Origin: Phocoena phocoena
Taxonomy: Eukaryota; Chordata; Mammalia; Artiodactyla; Phocoenidae
Assembly (NCBI RefSeq): GCF_963924675.1
Contig: NC_089220.1
Span: forward strand, 113,786,697-113,850,696
DNA: 64,000 nucleotides
Direction: 5' to 3'
Below, piece by piece: positions 10,765 to 22,116 of the stretch (position 1 is the first letter of the stretch; each line of letters starts with the position of its first letter). The notes below the pieces were generated by a model. That model did not search any database and was not told the DNA's origin. It saw nothing but the letters and a program-made list of their open reading frames with translations. Position numbers and translations under genes: made by a program.

Positions 10765-11240
10765 ACATTTAGCGAGTGCCTGCTCTGAGCCAGATCCTCT
10801 GCTGGACCCCAGGATCGCCCAGATGAATTAACTATGATTCAAGGTGCTCCCAGGGGAGAGAGAAGTGCTCATTGGTACAGGCTAAGCTGAGTAAGGAGGA
10901 CAGCAACAGAGAGAGAGATAGGAAGGGTTGTATCAGAGGGTAGAGTCACCAGGGTTGACAGAGCCAGTCACTTTTAGCTTAGACCTTGGAAGACTGGTGA
11001 ACGTTGGTCAGGTAAGATGAACAAGAGTGGCCTTCCAGGCCAGGGAAATAAGAACAAAAATCAAGGGCAGAAAGTATTCAACCCCTGATATGTTTGGAAA
11101 ATGCCAGCATGGCTGATGTGGCTACATCAGGAGACTTGAGAAGTCAGCCAGGATATACCCCAAAGCCAAGAGTTTGACCTTTAATCTGAAGGCATTGATG
11201 GGAATTGAGAAGAGGAGGGCCTGCATATATACATGGTATC
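10765..11240 (-). mobile_element. L2 LINE 3' remnant
   Basis: Complement-of-L2 wording runs in order: GCGAGTGCCTGCTCTGAGCC, AGATCCTCTGCTGGACCCCA, then GGTCAGGTAAGATG-, GCCAGCATGGCTGATGTGGC- and TTTGACCTTTAATCTGAAGG-like segments. It is degenerate. Confidence 0.6.
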
Positions 11241-11429
11241 AAGTATAAACACACTAGAGGATTCCTTGGAAAGACCAGGATTTGACAAAAGGTTGGGGAG
11301 AAGTTTCATTATCTTGCTGAGTCTGTTTTCCCCCTGCCCTACTGCACTCCTCCTCTCCCCCAGGCTTTGTGCTGGAGTCTTCTACGCACAGCCAAGGACT
11401 CAGGGCTGTTAACAGTAACTAAGATAGTT

Positions 11430-11638
11430 TTGTTTTTTTTTTTTTGCGGTACGCGGGCCTCTCACTGTCGTGGCCTCTCCCGTTGCGGAGCACAGGCTCC
11501 GGATGCGCAGACTCAGCGGCCATGGCTCACGGGCCCAGCCGCTCCGCGGCATGTGGGATCTTCCTGGACCGGGGCACGAACCTGTGTCCCCTGCATCGGC
11601 AGGCAGGCTCTCAACCACTGCACCAGCAGGGAAGTCCC
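11430..11638 (-). mobile_element. CHR-type tRNA-derived SINE
   Basis: A full-length reverse copy, with poly(T) on the left and the head AGGGAAGTCCC on the right. Target duplication TAAGATAGT lies at 11420-11428 and 11639-11647. Slightly more substitutions than its neighbours. Confidence 0.95.
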
Positions 11639-11647
11639 TAAGATAGT

Positions 11648-12429
11648 CTTTTGAGGCAGAAACCAGCAGGCCTCACAGGTCTGTGTCTGAGAGAACCTCA
11701 CCGCATCCCTGAGGAGCTCATGTTTTCCCACCAAGCCTTCTCTGTAAATCCATGTTGTTGCTAATTGAATTGTCCATATTCTTCAAGGCGGCGGATGCCC
11801 CAGGCTAATGCCAAGAATGGCATTTCCATGATTAAAGTCCCAGGTGGGAGAAGGAATCTCCTTCCTAGGTTCTTAATTCAGTACCACTGCACAAGAGATT
11901 AGACCTATTGAAGGCTGCTTTTCACTCTCAATACCCCCCAGCCACATAATGTATGCATGATCCAGAAAAACCATACTATTCTGAATATGCTTCTGAAAGA
12001 ACTGTTTTATTTTATAATATTTAAAATGAGAACAGGGCTTAGGCAAGTTCCACCATACTTGTGTTAGCTGTGGGAGGTTCAAGAACAGAGCTGGGTTCGA
12101 ATCCCTCCCCACCTCTGACAAACCAGATAACCTCAGATGACAATTATCTCACAAGATTGCTTAGTACTTAAAGAGATCTAATAAAGAATGCTCTTTCAGT
12201 TTCCCTGAAAAGTTGTTTTTTACAGACTGATGAAGGTATGTGTCACCTATGTTAGGAGCAACCCAGGGAAAGTTCACCTACCTTGTGACTCCTTTTTTAA
12301 CTACTCATACTTGCTCTGACCTTTCTATATTCTCTGAGCCCCACTTGCACTCACAGTCAATATTTACAGTTGGGACCACTTGAAAACCTTAGTAAAACCC
12401 TAAACGATGTTGGGTACAAGTATTTATTT
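11648..12429. other. Unassigned non-coding sequence
   Basis: No recognised repeat or coding signal. Confidence 0.4.
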
Positions 12430-12575
12430 CATGTGGCTTAGTTTTGTCTCCAGACTAAATGGTAAACCTTTGAGATCAGGGGGCATGTATTATATTTCTT
12501 TGAATCCAGCCCTCTGACTCTAGCATGGTGCAATGCTGGTTACACGGTATGTACGAGATAAATACTTGATTGATG
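12430..12575 (+). mobile_element. L2 LINE 3'-end fragment
   Basis: The order GGTAAACCTTTGAGATCAGG, GGGCATGTATTATATTTCTT, CTAGCATGGTGCAATGCTGG and GATAAATACTTGATTGATGG matches the conserved 3' end of L2. Confidence 0.7.
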
Positions 12576-13519
12576 GATTTGCTGTGGCTTTTCCCATCCA
12601 AGTGGAAATATGGATGTTTGTCGCCTGAGGAGGATCCAGGTCCTCTGAGCTGACGTCACACACGGAACTCACTTTCCATCAATATTCATTCACACCGTCA
12701 CACGCCAACCAGACACGGACTGAGCCCCTGCTATGCCAGACCCTTTCCATACACGTTATAGTGTCTTCTCTTAGTGCCAAAGTTTGAGGCTCAGACTTAA
12801 CGCAAGCTGTTCACTGTTCTGACCAGAGCCTGGTCACCTGCGAGGTCATGGAAATGCTGTGGAGTATCTCAAGGGTAGAAAGGACCTAAAACCAGGAACC
12901 CTGCTCAAAGCAAGGTAATTAGACTCCATCAGTCCGGTGGCATGCACCACCTCTCCCCGCCCCCTCAAGGTCCCGCTCCATTTGCTTCGTAAAACCTGAT
13001 GAGCACTTTTTTTTTTAAGTAAGAACTCTTCCATTCTGCCACTCAGCTGCTATGGTGGCTGCTGGCTGCGGCCCTGAGGAATGTGTGTGCACTCAAGGGC
13101 AAATGTCATCTCCCTGCATTGTGTGGAGAGCTCGCTTTGTGCCTAAAGACCGGGAGCTGCATAAAGCCCCAATGTCTTCCCCACAATGCACCCCAGTATG
13201 CAAAGTTCCTTTTCAGCGGCAGAGCCACAGATCTCGCTGAGATGCACTTTGACTCTCTGTCTTCCTGTAAGCTCTCACGTCTCAAATTCTGAACCATCCA
13301 GGCTTGGTTAGTGTCATCTTTCTGTTATGACTCCATCTAGGGAAAACCTATTTAATTTCCCTTCCAAAGTGACTGATATGAGCACCAAAAGCTTTTTTTT
13401 TCTTTAAAGATTGAAACAGCAATTAAGATTTTATAACAGTGTGACCTTGGGAAAATGCCACTAATTAGCTACAGTCAGTTCTGTGGATTTGAGAGTATTC
13501 TGTGCAAGACTGCCACTCA
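12576..13519. other. Unassigned non-coding sequence
   Basis: No recognised family. A palindromic CRE-like TGACGTCA occurs at 12651-12658 but stands alone, without other promoter features. Confidence 0.4.
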
Positions 13520-13875
13520 CACAGAAAGTTCTGTCTGGATTTCCCAGCCTTGTCCTCTTTCTGGAATGCCTGTCTCCTTGTCTTCCAATGGTCAAATCAC
13601 TTCACTATCATCATTTCTCTAGCTCAGGTATCACCTCCTCCAGGAAGCCTTCCCTGATTTCACTTTTCTTCTGAATTCCCATAGGGCTTTGTTTCCTCTT
13701 CTCTTGGAACTCTTCATTTTTTCCTTGGTCTCGTCTTAATAAGAGCATATGTTACTTGTATTCTTCTCTAAGATCCTTGAGGAAAGAATGTGTCTTCTTA
13801 ATCATTATTCTTCCCATAATACTTAATAAAGTGCCTTACACATACATGACACTTTCTAAATATTTGGTGTGTGGG
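13520..13875 (+). mobile_element. L2 LINE 3' remnant
   Basis: A long, well-ordered L2 3' region: AGCTCAGGTATCACCTCCTC, CAGGAAGCCTTCCCTGATTT, then AAGATCCTTGAGGAAAGAAT, and CTTAATAAAGTGCCTTACAC. The order and wording fit the L2 consensus well. Confidence 0.85.
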
Positions 13876-13939
13876 CATAGAAAAGGAATTATTGGAAATT
13901 AGTTGAATGAATTGTAGTTAACCATTTTCTGTGTTGTTG

Positions 13940-14235
13940 TTTTTTTTAGTTTTATTCAGATAAAATTGACATATAACATTGTATTCGTTGAAGGTATACA
14001 GCATAAAGATTTGTTATGTGTGTGTACTGAAAAATGATTACCAGTCAGTTTAGTTAACATTCCATCACCTCACGTAGTTACAGTTTTTTTTTTCTTGTGA
14101 TGAAGAACTTTTAGGATCTACTCTCTTAGCAACTTGCAAGTATACAATACAGTATTGTTAAGTGCAGAACATCCCCAGGATTTATTTATCTTATAACTGG
14201 AAGTTTGTTCCCATACTCAACCATTTTTAATGACC
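13940..14235 (-). mobile_element. Old L1 3' UTR remnant
   Basis: The plus strand shows the complement of an L1M 3' UTR: TTTATTCAGATAAAATTGAC, ATATAACATTGTATTCG, then CTTGTGATGAAGAACTTTTA, GGATCTACTCTCTTAGCAAC and CTTATAACTGGAAGTTTG. Confidence 0.8.
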
Positions 14236-14289
14236 TCCACAATCAGTTCCTAAGAATGTTGTCTGATGAGGATGATAGTGATGATGGTG

Positions 14290-14510
14290 ATGATAACTAA
14301 AATAGTAAGAGTGGCCATCATTCGTTGAACAGTTGCTGCATTCTACATGCTACAAAGTAACAGCACTTTACATGTTACTACACTCATCTTAATAATGAGG
14401 AAATGTGGTTTTAGAGAGAGCAAATAACATGCCCAAAGCCAGGATGAATAAATGATAGAAGTGAGATTTGAAACCAGCTCCATTTGACAACAGAGCAAGA
14501 GCCATGAACT
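14290..14510 (+). mobile_element. MIR remnant
   Basis: MIR-like order: CATTCGTTGAACAGTTGCTG, GCACTTTACATGTTACTACA, AATGAGGAAATGTGGTTTTA, GAAGTGAGATTTGAAACCAG. Confidence 0.65.
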
Positions 14511-14559
14511 GTTGTGTTATCCTAAAGAGTATCATTAAAGAGCGATTTCTGCTGCGTGT

Positions 14560-15200
14560 AAGAGCAGTCTCTTTCCCTTTATTCCCTCAAGGCTTGGGCT
14601 AGGGCAGTGGGGATAATTGATGCATTTGTGAAATCAAGCTAGCATGAAAGCATTTCGCAGCTTAGAAAGAACATTACAGGTCGTCTACACTTATCCCAGC
14701 TCCAGCGATTGCCCCCCTGGTCTCCACAGTGCTTCCAGAACAAGGGAATGGAAAACTGGGTGAGCATCCCCAGGCGGCCAGACTTTGGGAGGCATTGTCA
14801 CGGACCTGCCAAGGCTTTTTTCATGTTGGCTACTTTATAAATGACTATAATTGCACCAGGCTTTGGTGGAAGACTTTGAGCCTAATAAAAATGTCAAACT
14901 CATTAAGAAGGTTTCCAAGACCAAATAAACTCTGAAGAGGCTGTAATCTTTGATGGCTGTAAATTTGCAAATCACAAGAATGTGGAAAAATATAACTGCC
15001 ATGTACAGAGCTACTGAAATGTCGCTGTTTATTGCTTCAACATCATCTCGTAATGGCGGTTTGGTTGCGAGATCAGAAATCTCTCCTGAAAAAACTGTTG
15101 CACTCTTTTTCTTTATTGTAACAAAGCAGCTGTGTGTATGAGCTGTCCTGGATGTGTCATAAAGCAAAACCTAGAATAAACACAAGTTTGATTAGCCTGG
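14560..15200. other. Repeat-free AT-rich block, possible conserved non-coding element
   Basis: No transposon wording is present. The block from about 14,800 to 15,170 has homeodomain-like TAAT cores, an AACAAAG SOX/TCF-like word next to an E-box-like CAGCTG, and ATTGTA-type words. This is only suggestive, and any AT-rich sequence has such words. Confidence 0.25.
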
Positions 15201-15489
15201 AGTCATGGCCCAAATCTCATTATGTTGGAAATGTTTAAAGTCAGGCCGAAGGGCTTTTTTTTTCTGTCTTCAGGGTAGCTTAGGAAAACCATGGGAAAAA
15301 CAGAAGTTACACTGGAGAAGGTTTTCACAAGTAGGGGTAGAATTTCAGCTGGATCTTCAATGTTGGGTTTGGAGAGGCAGTGATCTAGGAGACAAAAATG
15401 AGCTGAGGGGCAAGAACAGAGTGTAAGGTTGAGGATGGTGATAAAGATGATGGGTTGAGTGGAGCTAAGGGTTTCATACTGGGGACTCT

Positions 15490-15612
15490 GAAGGGTTTAG
15501 CAATTTATGAAAGTCCTCTTAGATGCCAACACTGAGCTAGAGGCTTAGCAATCCTCACATTAGTCCTATAAGGTAAGTGTTATATTCAACTTAGAGTTAA
15601 TTAAAACTGAGG
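15490..15612 (+). mobile_element. MIR remnant, left half (split by L1)
   Basis: MIR-like CTTAGATGCCAACACTGAGC and CAATCCTCACATTAGTCCTA then TAAGGTAAGTGTTAT, ending in AAAACTGAGG at 15603-15612. It resumes at 15854 after an L1 insertion. Confidence 0.7.
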
Positions 15613-15853
15613 CTAATGCAAATCCATAGAGGACAGAAAGCAGACTGGTGGTTGTCAGGGGCTGGGAGAGAGGAAAATGGGAAGTGATTATTAATGGATA
15701 CAGGGTTTCTTTTTGGGATGATGAGTGTTCTGGACTTGGATCATTGTGATATTTGTACAACTTTGTGAATATACTACTGAATTATCTACTTTAAAAAGGG
15801 TGAACTATATGGTACATGAACTGTTTCTCAAAAATAATAATAGTGAGGGGAAA
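15613..15853 (+). mobile_element. Old L1 3'-end insertion nested in MIR
   Basis: L1MB/ME-type 3' end wording: GACTGGTGGTTGTCAGGGGC, GGATACAGGGTTTCTTTTTG, then CACTTT-like and GGGTGAACTATATGGTAC segments with an A-rich end. The flanking duplication AAAACTGAGG (15603-15612 and 15854-15863) proves insertion into a pre-existing MIR. Confidence 0.85.
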
Positions 15854-15990
15854 AAAACTGAGGAACAAAGAGATCAAGTGACATTCCCAGGGTCATGAAG
15901 CTGGTGGTCAATCGGCAAACCGGGATTTGAAGTCAGTGCTCCCTGGCCCCAAAGCCTGTGATCCTCCCCCTAGACCATGCTGTCTTCTGT
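15854..15990 (+). mobile_element. MIR remnant, right half
   Basis: AAAACTGAGGAACAAAGAGA, then TCAAGTGACATTCCCAGGGT and CCGGGATTTGAAGTCAGTGC complete the MIR that starts at 15490. Confidence 0.75.
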
Positions 15991-16309
15991 CCTTTCAGGA
16001 CCTGTGAAGTCTTAGCCATGAAGTTGGTCACAGAGTTTGGTCAATGAGTAAAATGTATTCTTACAAATGCAATGATGCTGTCTGACAGATACAATGTAAA
16101 ACCTAGTGGGTCATGAGACACATAGTAAAGTTTCTAGTAGGAAGTAACACAGCAGATACTGCCTTTGAAGAGAGCAAGACCAATTCTGGACTCCACCTGA
16201 CGTCAGGACGGGGGATGCCGGGGTGCTGGCTCCCAGGGTTCATTGACCAACTGAGCCTCGTGATGGAATATTTTTGTGCACACAGCTTGTGGGCTGTGAC
16301 AGGTAAGGT
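15991..16309. other. Unassigned non-coding sequence
   Basis: Nothing recognised. Confidence 0.4.
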
Positions 16310-16790
16310 CTGCAGGAGGGGATCATATTATGAAAGACTTGAAATGCCCTCCCCTCTGGTGGGGAAATTTTAATTCGGGGCAGTGGGCAGTGGTGCGTTA
16401 GGGCTATAATTGTTGTTGGAAGGTTCTTCTGGCAGTGTACAAAGGGTGAGTTAGTATGAAGACAGAGTGGGTCAGGGAGGCCAACTGTAATCATCCAGGC
16501 ATGAGTTAAGGAGAGTTTAGTTCAAGGTTTTGGTACTAGAAATGGAGAGGAGGAATGAATTGGGGTAAGATTTAGAAAAACTGAATAATAGCCTCAGCCA
16601 CAGATGGAGAAGGAACAGTTATAGAACTATCCTAAGTTTCTCTTCTTCTTAACTCTAGGTTTTGCACCTGGAAGGCTGGAAACCTGAAGGTGCTAGGGAT
16701 AGAAACGACCTAGAAAGGACGCTTAGTTTGAGGAGAACATAACGGAGTAAGTTTGCAGCCTAATGAGTTTGGGGTAATGACACTGGAACA
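16310..16790 (-). mobile_element. Probable L2 remnant (coding-region complement)
   Basis: Scattered complement-of-L2 wording is visible, such as AATCATCCAGGCATGAGTTA and AGGTTTTGCACCTGGAAGGC, in the right order. Divergence is high, so this is tentative. Confidence 0.4.
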
Positions 16791-16920
16791 TTGGCACAAG
16801 AGTTGTGCTAACTCCCTGCCCAGGCCCCCATCCCAGACAGATGCAGCCTTTTCCTTCCTTGCACTTTAGGAAAGTAAGGTCTGATTGATGTGCCAGTGAG
16901 AAATATGAAAGAGTAATAAT

Positions 16921-17092
16921 ATAAAATGCAATCCAGTGCATTTTATAATCCAATGATATAAAATGCAATCCAGTGCATTTTATAATCCAATGATATAAAA
17001 TGCAATCCAGTGCATTTTATAATCCAATGATATAAAATGCAATCCAGTGCATTTTATAATCCAATGATATAAAATGCAATCCAATGCATTTT
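16921..17092. repeat. 37-bp hairpin minisatellite
   Basis: Period of 37 bp, with unit starts at about 16921, 16958, 16995, 17032 and 17069. The first four units appear identical and the fifth is partial and diverged. Each unit contains ATAAAATGCA, a 6-base loop, then TGCATTTTAT, a perfect 10-bp inverted repeat. Each monomer can therefore fold into a hairpin. Confidence 0.97.
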
Positions 17093-17524
17093 CATGATGC
17101 TTTGTAATCTACAGACTATTTTGGCATCTTCTTTTCTACTTAATGTGACACAGTTTTATCGTAATTCTTCCACAATGGAGAATTTGCCCTGCACAAAACT
17201 ACAGTTGGATTTAGTATGGCCTTCCATTCAGCAGTATGAGTGACAGAGGGAGTTCAAGAGGAAGAATCAGAAAGGCCCTGAATATTTGGATGCAAGACGA
17301 GACACTCCCACCAGTGCCTGGTGAAATGTGTGTTATCTTCATCCAATGAAACAAATACCCCATTCAAACTTAGGGGAGCTCCAGGAAAGCAAGGAGCTCC
17401 AGGAGCTCCACTGCAAACAAGTGCTGAGAAAATGTATGTGTATTAACCGGTGTCAATTATTTACCGTTTCAAGGTATATAAATGTCCATTGTAATAGAAA
17501 AGGATGGTGGAATGGTGTCTTTAA
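17093..17524. other. Unassigned non-coding sequence
   Basis: No recognised family. A small GGAGCTCCAGGA-type internal repeat (around 17,375-17,410) was the only structure seen. Confidence 0.4.
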
Positions 17525-17610
17525 GTGCTGAAAGAAAAAACACTGTCAACCTAGAATTCTATATCCAGTGAAAATATTCTGTAGAAATGATGGAAAAAGA
17601 AATGCTATGG
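17525..17610 (+). mobile_element. Short old L1 fragment
   Basis: GTGCTGAAAGAAAAAACACT then GTCAACCTAGAATTCTATAT and CCAGTGAAAATATTC is a recognisable old L1 segment. The boundaries are uncertain. Confidence 0.55.
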
Positions 17611-17769
17611 AGAAGAATAAAACAAGAAATGTCAGTAAGAAGTGCAGGAGTGGGGTCTCAGTTTTAAGCAGAATGGTCAAGGAGGACCTTTCTGGGAATG
17701 TAACAGTTGTTCAGAGACCAGAAGGTGAGGGGGCGAGCCATGTAAACAAATGGGAGAAGAAGTTATAAC

Positions 17770-18900
17770 AAGCAGAAAGCCCCTGAGAAGATGCATGTCT
17801 GACATGTTTAAATAACAGCAAGGAAACCAGTGTGGCTGAGGAGAAGGATCAAGGAAGAAAAGAGAAGGGGATGACTTCATAGAGCTGACAGGGGACCAGA
17901 CTGTGTAGAGGATTATGGGAAGGCTACATATATATCTTGTTGGCCTGGGACAATCCAAATGTATACTTATTGTCCCGATATTATTTTATTAAAAACATGT
18001 CCTGGTTTGGGTGCGAAACTTTATGGTAACCCTAAGTATAGGTCATTTAAAAACTTTGGCCTTTATGCATATTGAGATTGGAACCTCTGGAGGTTTTGAC
18101 CCATGATCTGGCTGTAACATGAGTGTCAGACTATCGTGTGGAGAATAGATGCTAAGCGGGCAAAACTGAAAAGAGGACGCCAATTAGTTAACTATTGAAC
18201 AATCCCAGCTGAGAGGTGAGGGTGTCTTGGGTCACAGGGCAGTAGAGGTGATGAGAAGTGTCTGGATCCTGGAAGTATTTTGAAGGGAGAGTGGCATACC
18301 TCTTGCAGGGTGTGAGAGCAAAAAGGTTGTTAGAGGGTGACATCGAGGATTTTGGCCTGAACAATGGGAAGGATGGCGTAGCCCACAGCCGAGATGGGGA
18401 ACAGATTTGGGAGAGGAGATCAGGAACTAGATTTTGGATTGTGAAGTTTGTGGTGTCTGTTGGACAGCTAAGTGGAGATCTTGGAGCCATGGGTATAAAA
18501 GTCAGAGGTTCAGGGAGAGCTTCAGACTGGAATATAAATGTGATATTTAATACCAAGAGACTAGATGAGCTTGGCAAGTATAGAGGAGAGAAGATGGTCA
18601 AAGAACTGAGCCCTAGGGTGCTGCAATGTTTGTAGGCTGTGAAATAGGGAGGACAGCAAATAAGACTGAGAAGCAGCCACCAGGAAGTTCGGAATAAAAC
18701 TAGGAGAGAGTGCAGTGCCAGAAGCCAACCGAGGGCAGTATTCTAGGGAGGAAGGAGTAAATCATTTGGGTCAAACGTTCCTGTTGGGTACGGTAAGATG
18801 AGGACTCAGAATTAGTATCAAGGCAGTCATGGGTAACCTTGACGATGGGAATGCCTGTACCTAGTGAGGGCAGAAGCCTGACTGCAGCAAGTTCAAGGGA
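17770..18900 (-). mobile_element. L2 LINE remnant including reverse transcriptase 3' region
   Basis: About 1.1 kb of complement-of-L2 wording in consensus order: GCCAGTGTGGCTGAGGAGAA, TTTGGCCTTTATGCATATTG, GTGTGGAGAATAGATGC, GTTGGACAGCTAAGTGGAGA, GAACTGAGCCCTAGGGTGCT, GTAAGATGAGGACTCAGAAT, GGTAACCTTGACGATGGGAA. A 137-codon minus-strand frame at 18188-18601 is a decayed piece of this element, not a host protein. About 120 bp near 17,940-18,050 may be a later insertion. Confidence 0.75.
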
Positions 18901-20369
18901 AAATGCTGTCTCCGTTTTTCTGGGGGCAGGTTTTCCTTTCATTTTGTTTTTTGTTGTTTTCTTTTCCACACTCTCCTTGGTTGGTCTTTGTGAAAAGCAA
19001 AAGACAAAGGAAGTTTCTCCAAGAGACCTCGTCTAATATACTTTGCACAGTGGCTGGGCAGAGAGACCACAGAAGCTATATGGTTTTCTGTTGCCATCAT
19101 CCGGCTCCTTTTGGGGTTGGGGGCATTTTGCAGCAGCACGATAGCTCATTTTATGTTCCTTGTCACTTAAGCTTCAGCGGCAAAGGGAATGCAATTTGGG
19201 AGCTGCAAACTCCAGCAAGGAGACGGGATCAACAGCTCAAAGAACAAGACCTCCCAGAAATAACATATTTCTAGGGGCAATTGTAATGTGGTTGTCCTTA
19301 AAATTGGGAGACGAAATCTGAAAACATTTCTGAGGGGAAAAAAGGCAGGGCTGGATGACAGCTTGGCTTTGGGGGATGAATTAGGGGAGAAGAAAAAATT
19401 TGTCAAACCTTTTGGGCAAGCCAAAAGCTTAGCAGTGCTGAGCAGAAATGCGTTAGTAGAAAAAGAGGGGCCAGCTGGGGGCAAGGCAGTACGTTCAGTT
19501 TGGGACTTTGCAGGAGATACAAATGGAGGTGATCTAGCACTGGCTAGAAACCGACACCAGAGAGTCAGAATGTCTAAATGGGGATCCAGGGGCCCCTGAA
19601 TGGGAAGTGGCAGAGGAAGTCCTGTTTCATAGGAGAGGTGGGATTTAGGAGACATTGAAAAGGTTGGAGAAAGGCAGGTTGACCGTCTTGGGAAGAAGTG
19701 GTAATGGGGAAAGTGACAGGCAGATGGTCCAGCTGGCAAGGTGGCTCAAAGGTGAGGAAGGAGGGCATTTTGGCATTTGTAAATGACAAGGACCTTGAGA
19801 GGTGACTTGTGAGTTAAGGTGCTGGAATAAGAGTCTCTCACTTCTGTACTCATTGACTCACTGCTAAGACTCAGGCGTCATGCCCAGCACTGAGAATTCA
19901 GAGGTGAGCCAGGTACAGTGTGTGTACTTGCTGTTGTCACCCTCTCTGTTGTGGTGAAACAGCAGTGTGTGCTCAACACAGCACAAAGCACAAGAGTTGT
20001 AATCAAGGCATGAGGAGGTGGAACCTTACCCACCCCGAGTCTCAGTGCAGGTGTGCAGATAGAGTCATACTGAATAGGGTTTAACTAGGTCTGGGGAGGA
20101 GAGACCTGTAACTTTTTCCAACACGGACAAATACTAGGGTGTGTGGAAAAGCATGAAAGGTCCTGGGAGGTACAGGGAGTTCAGAAGTACGGAAGGGCCT
20201 GGAGTCCAGAAGAAAGCAGGAAATGAGGTAGGAAATTGACGAGGGCTGACCAGCAGCCACTTAGTAAGAATGCTAAGGTGCTGGAGGGGGGGAGGGGACT
20301 CACACTTAAGTACCTATCGTATAGCAGGCCCTTTGTTAAGGCTTTCATATTTTTAAGTTTAGTTGTGAC
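18901..20369. other. Unassigned non-coding sequence
   Basis: A 190-codon minus-strand frame (19167-19739) is serine, proline and leucine rich and has no known domain. It could be further L2-derived sequence or chance. Nothing else was recognised except a MIR- or L2-like wisp near 19,840-19,920. Confidence 0.35.
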
Positions 20370-20558
20370 CTTTCAATTTTTTTTTAAAAAAATATGCTCG
20401 TTGTAGAAAAATTGTAAAACACAAAAAGAAAGAAGACAATAACCCATCCTGATATACTTCTTCCTGGCATTTTTATATAATGTCTCCATCCTTTCATCAC
20501 GTAGCGTTTTAAAGGGGATCTCCCACATTATTAAAAATTCTTTATAAAAATCATCTTA
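20370..20558 (-). mobile_element. Old L1 remnant, left part (split by SINE)
   Basis: T-rich start then AAAAATTGTAAAACACAAAA, complement of an L1M 3' region. It continues after the SINE. Confidence 0.5.
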
Positions 20559-20767
20559 GGGCTTCCCTGGTGGCGCAGTGGTTGCGAATCTGCCTGCCGA
20601 TGCAGGGGACACGGGTTCGTGCCCCGGTCCGGGAGGATCCCACATGCTGCGGAGCGGCTGGGCCCGTGATCCATGGCCGCTGAGCCTTCGCGTCCGGAAC
20701 CTGTGCTCTGCAACGGGAGAGGCCACAACAGTGAGAGGCCCGCGTACCGCAAAAAAAAAAAAAAAAA
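20559..20767 (+). mobile_element. CHR-type tRNA-derived SINE
   Basis: A full-length forward SINE with an A-tail. The duplication ATCATCTTAGG lies at 20550-20560 and 20768-20778, allowing for shared G bases at the head. It is inserted in an old L1. Confidence 0.96.
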
Positions 20768-20778
20768 ATCATCTTAGG

Positions 20779-21090
20779 CAGTATCTAATATTCCATCCTG
20801 TGAATGCACAGTAATTTATTTAATCATTCTCCTAGCACTGTGTATTTGGGTTGTTTCCAGTTTTATATAAATATAAATAAAGCTGTGGTCAGCATCCTTG
20901 TATGTCAGTCTTTGACCTTGTTTTTGATTATGCCTTCACAGTTAGTTCCCATAACTGGAATGACGGGGTCAAAGGGCATGAGCATTTTCAGCCTCTTGAT
21001 CCCTGTCGCCAAATGGCTTTCCAAAAACTCCTTCCAATCTGTGTTTCAACTGGCAGCATTTCACTGCATACTCTCCAAAAATGAACACTG
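20779..21090 (-). mobile_element. Old L1 ORF2 3' remnant, right part
   Basis: Complement wording of L1M ORF2: TATCTAATATTCCATCCTGT, ATTTGGGTTGTTTCCAGTTT, AATAAAGCTGTGGTCAGCAT, TGGAATGACGGGGTCAAAGG. It is non-functional. Confidence 0.8.
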
Positions 21091-21099
21091 TAATTTAAA

Positions 21100-21258
21100 A
21101 TTTGATATCACTTAATCCTTATGATATTCTCATGACATGAGTATTATCCCCAATTTACAGATAAGAAACTGAGGTCAACAGGTTACTTCACCAGCTCCGA
21201 GTCACATAGCTAGGAAGGCACAGAGACAGACCCCACACGGGGTTTGGCTCAGAATTCG
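21100..21258 (+). mobile_element. MIR remnant
   Basis: CACTTAATCCTTATGATATT, GAGTATTATCCCCAATTTAC, AGATAAGAAACTGAGGTCAA, then GAGTCACATAGCTAGGAAGG are in MIR order. Confidence 0.8.
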
Positions 21259-22116
21259 AGAGCTGCATTGCTCTCTCCCTGGACAGCTAAAGGATCCCAC
21301 TGGAGGGTTTTAAATCCAGAGAGTGACATGAAGGACAAGGTCTTCTTGGCCTGCTCTTCTTAGCCCTGGCTTGTATATTGGTGATGGGTCTAAAGAAGAT
21401 TAACCACCAGCTGACACGAGAGAACCCTTTTTTGTTCTTTGGGATTTATGAGCCAAAGACCGATTATATGGAGAGGGGCGAAAAGAACAGAAAATGTAAT
21501 GTAGGTTATTAATGTTAATAGGTAACATATATATGAGTTCATACAAATTAGTTAACAAATGTGACCCACTGCAGTAATTTCTAAACAGTGTTGTATAGTT
21601 AATAATTGTGGAAGGGGTCATTTCACCAGGAATTAAGTTGAGCTGTTCTCAGCTCAGCCACGTCTCTGAAACCTCCCACATCTCTTCAGCTTTTCAGACC
21701 TGAAGGTCAGAGGCATGACCTCCAGGTCCAGGGTCACCTCAGGGTTTAGCTCAGGCTCTGGCCAGATTAGCCACATGGGTTTGATTTGCTCTCTTGAAAG
21801 ATCCACATTGGCCAATAGTCTCTCTTGGCCACACATAGGGAGTGCAAGAAAAATAACAATCAGAACTACCATTTATTGAGTGCTTACTGTATGCCAGACA
21901 CATAGAGAAAATGAACTCCCTTGGGCACATTTGGGACCCAATAAGCAAACCAAATTAAAGACAGACTCCCTGGCATGGAATCCAAGACTGTCATCAGCAG
22001 TAAAGAAGTGAAAACTGTTTGCAAGAGGGATTTAGATAATCTGTTTTAGAGCACATTGAATCATGCATAGTCCTTCCCTAACTTAAAGAATACACTGGTA
22101 TTAAATAAGAGAAAGC
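21259..22116. other. Mostly unassigned; short MIR piece at 21862-21905
   Basis: ACCATTTATTGAGTGCTTAC followed by TGTATGCCAGACACATAG is a MIR 5' fragment. The remainder shows nothing recognisable. Confidence 0.5.

Noticed and set aside
12651..12658. CRE-like TGACGTCA as a promoter element
   Set aside because: An isolated palindrome with no TATA, CpG-rich context or transcript evidence.
16921..17092. CRISPR-like array
   Set aside because: Units are contiguous with no unique spacers and the host is a mammal; it is a minisatellite.
18188..18601. 137-codon minus frame as a host protein
   Set aside because: Surrounding text follows the L2 LINE consensus in order, so the frame is decayed L2 coding sequence.
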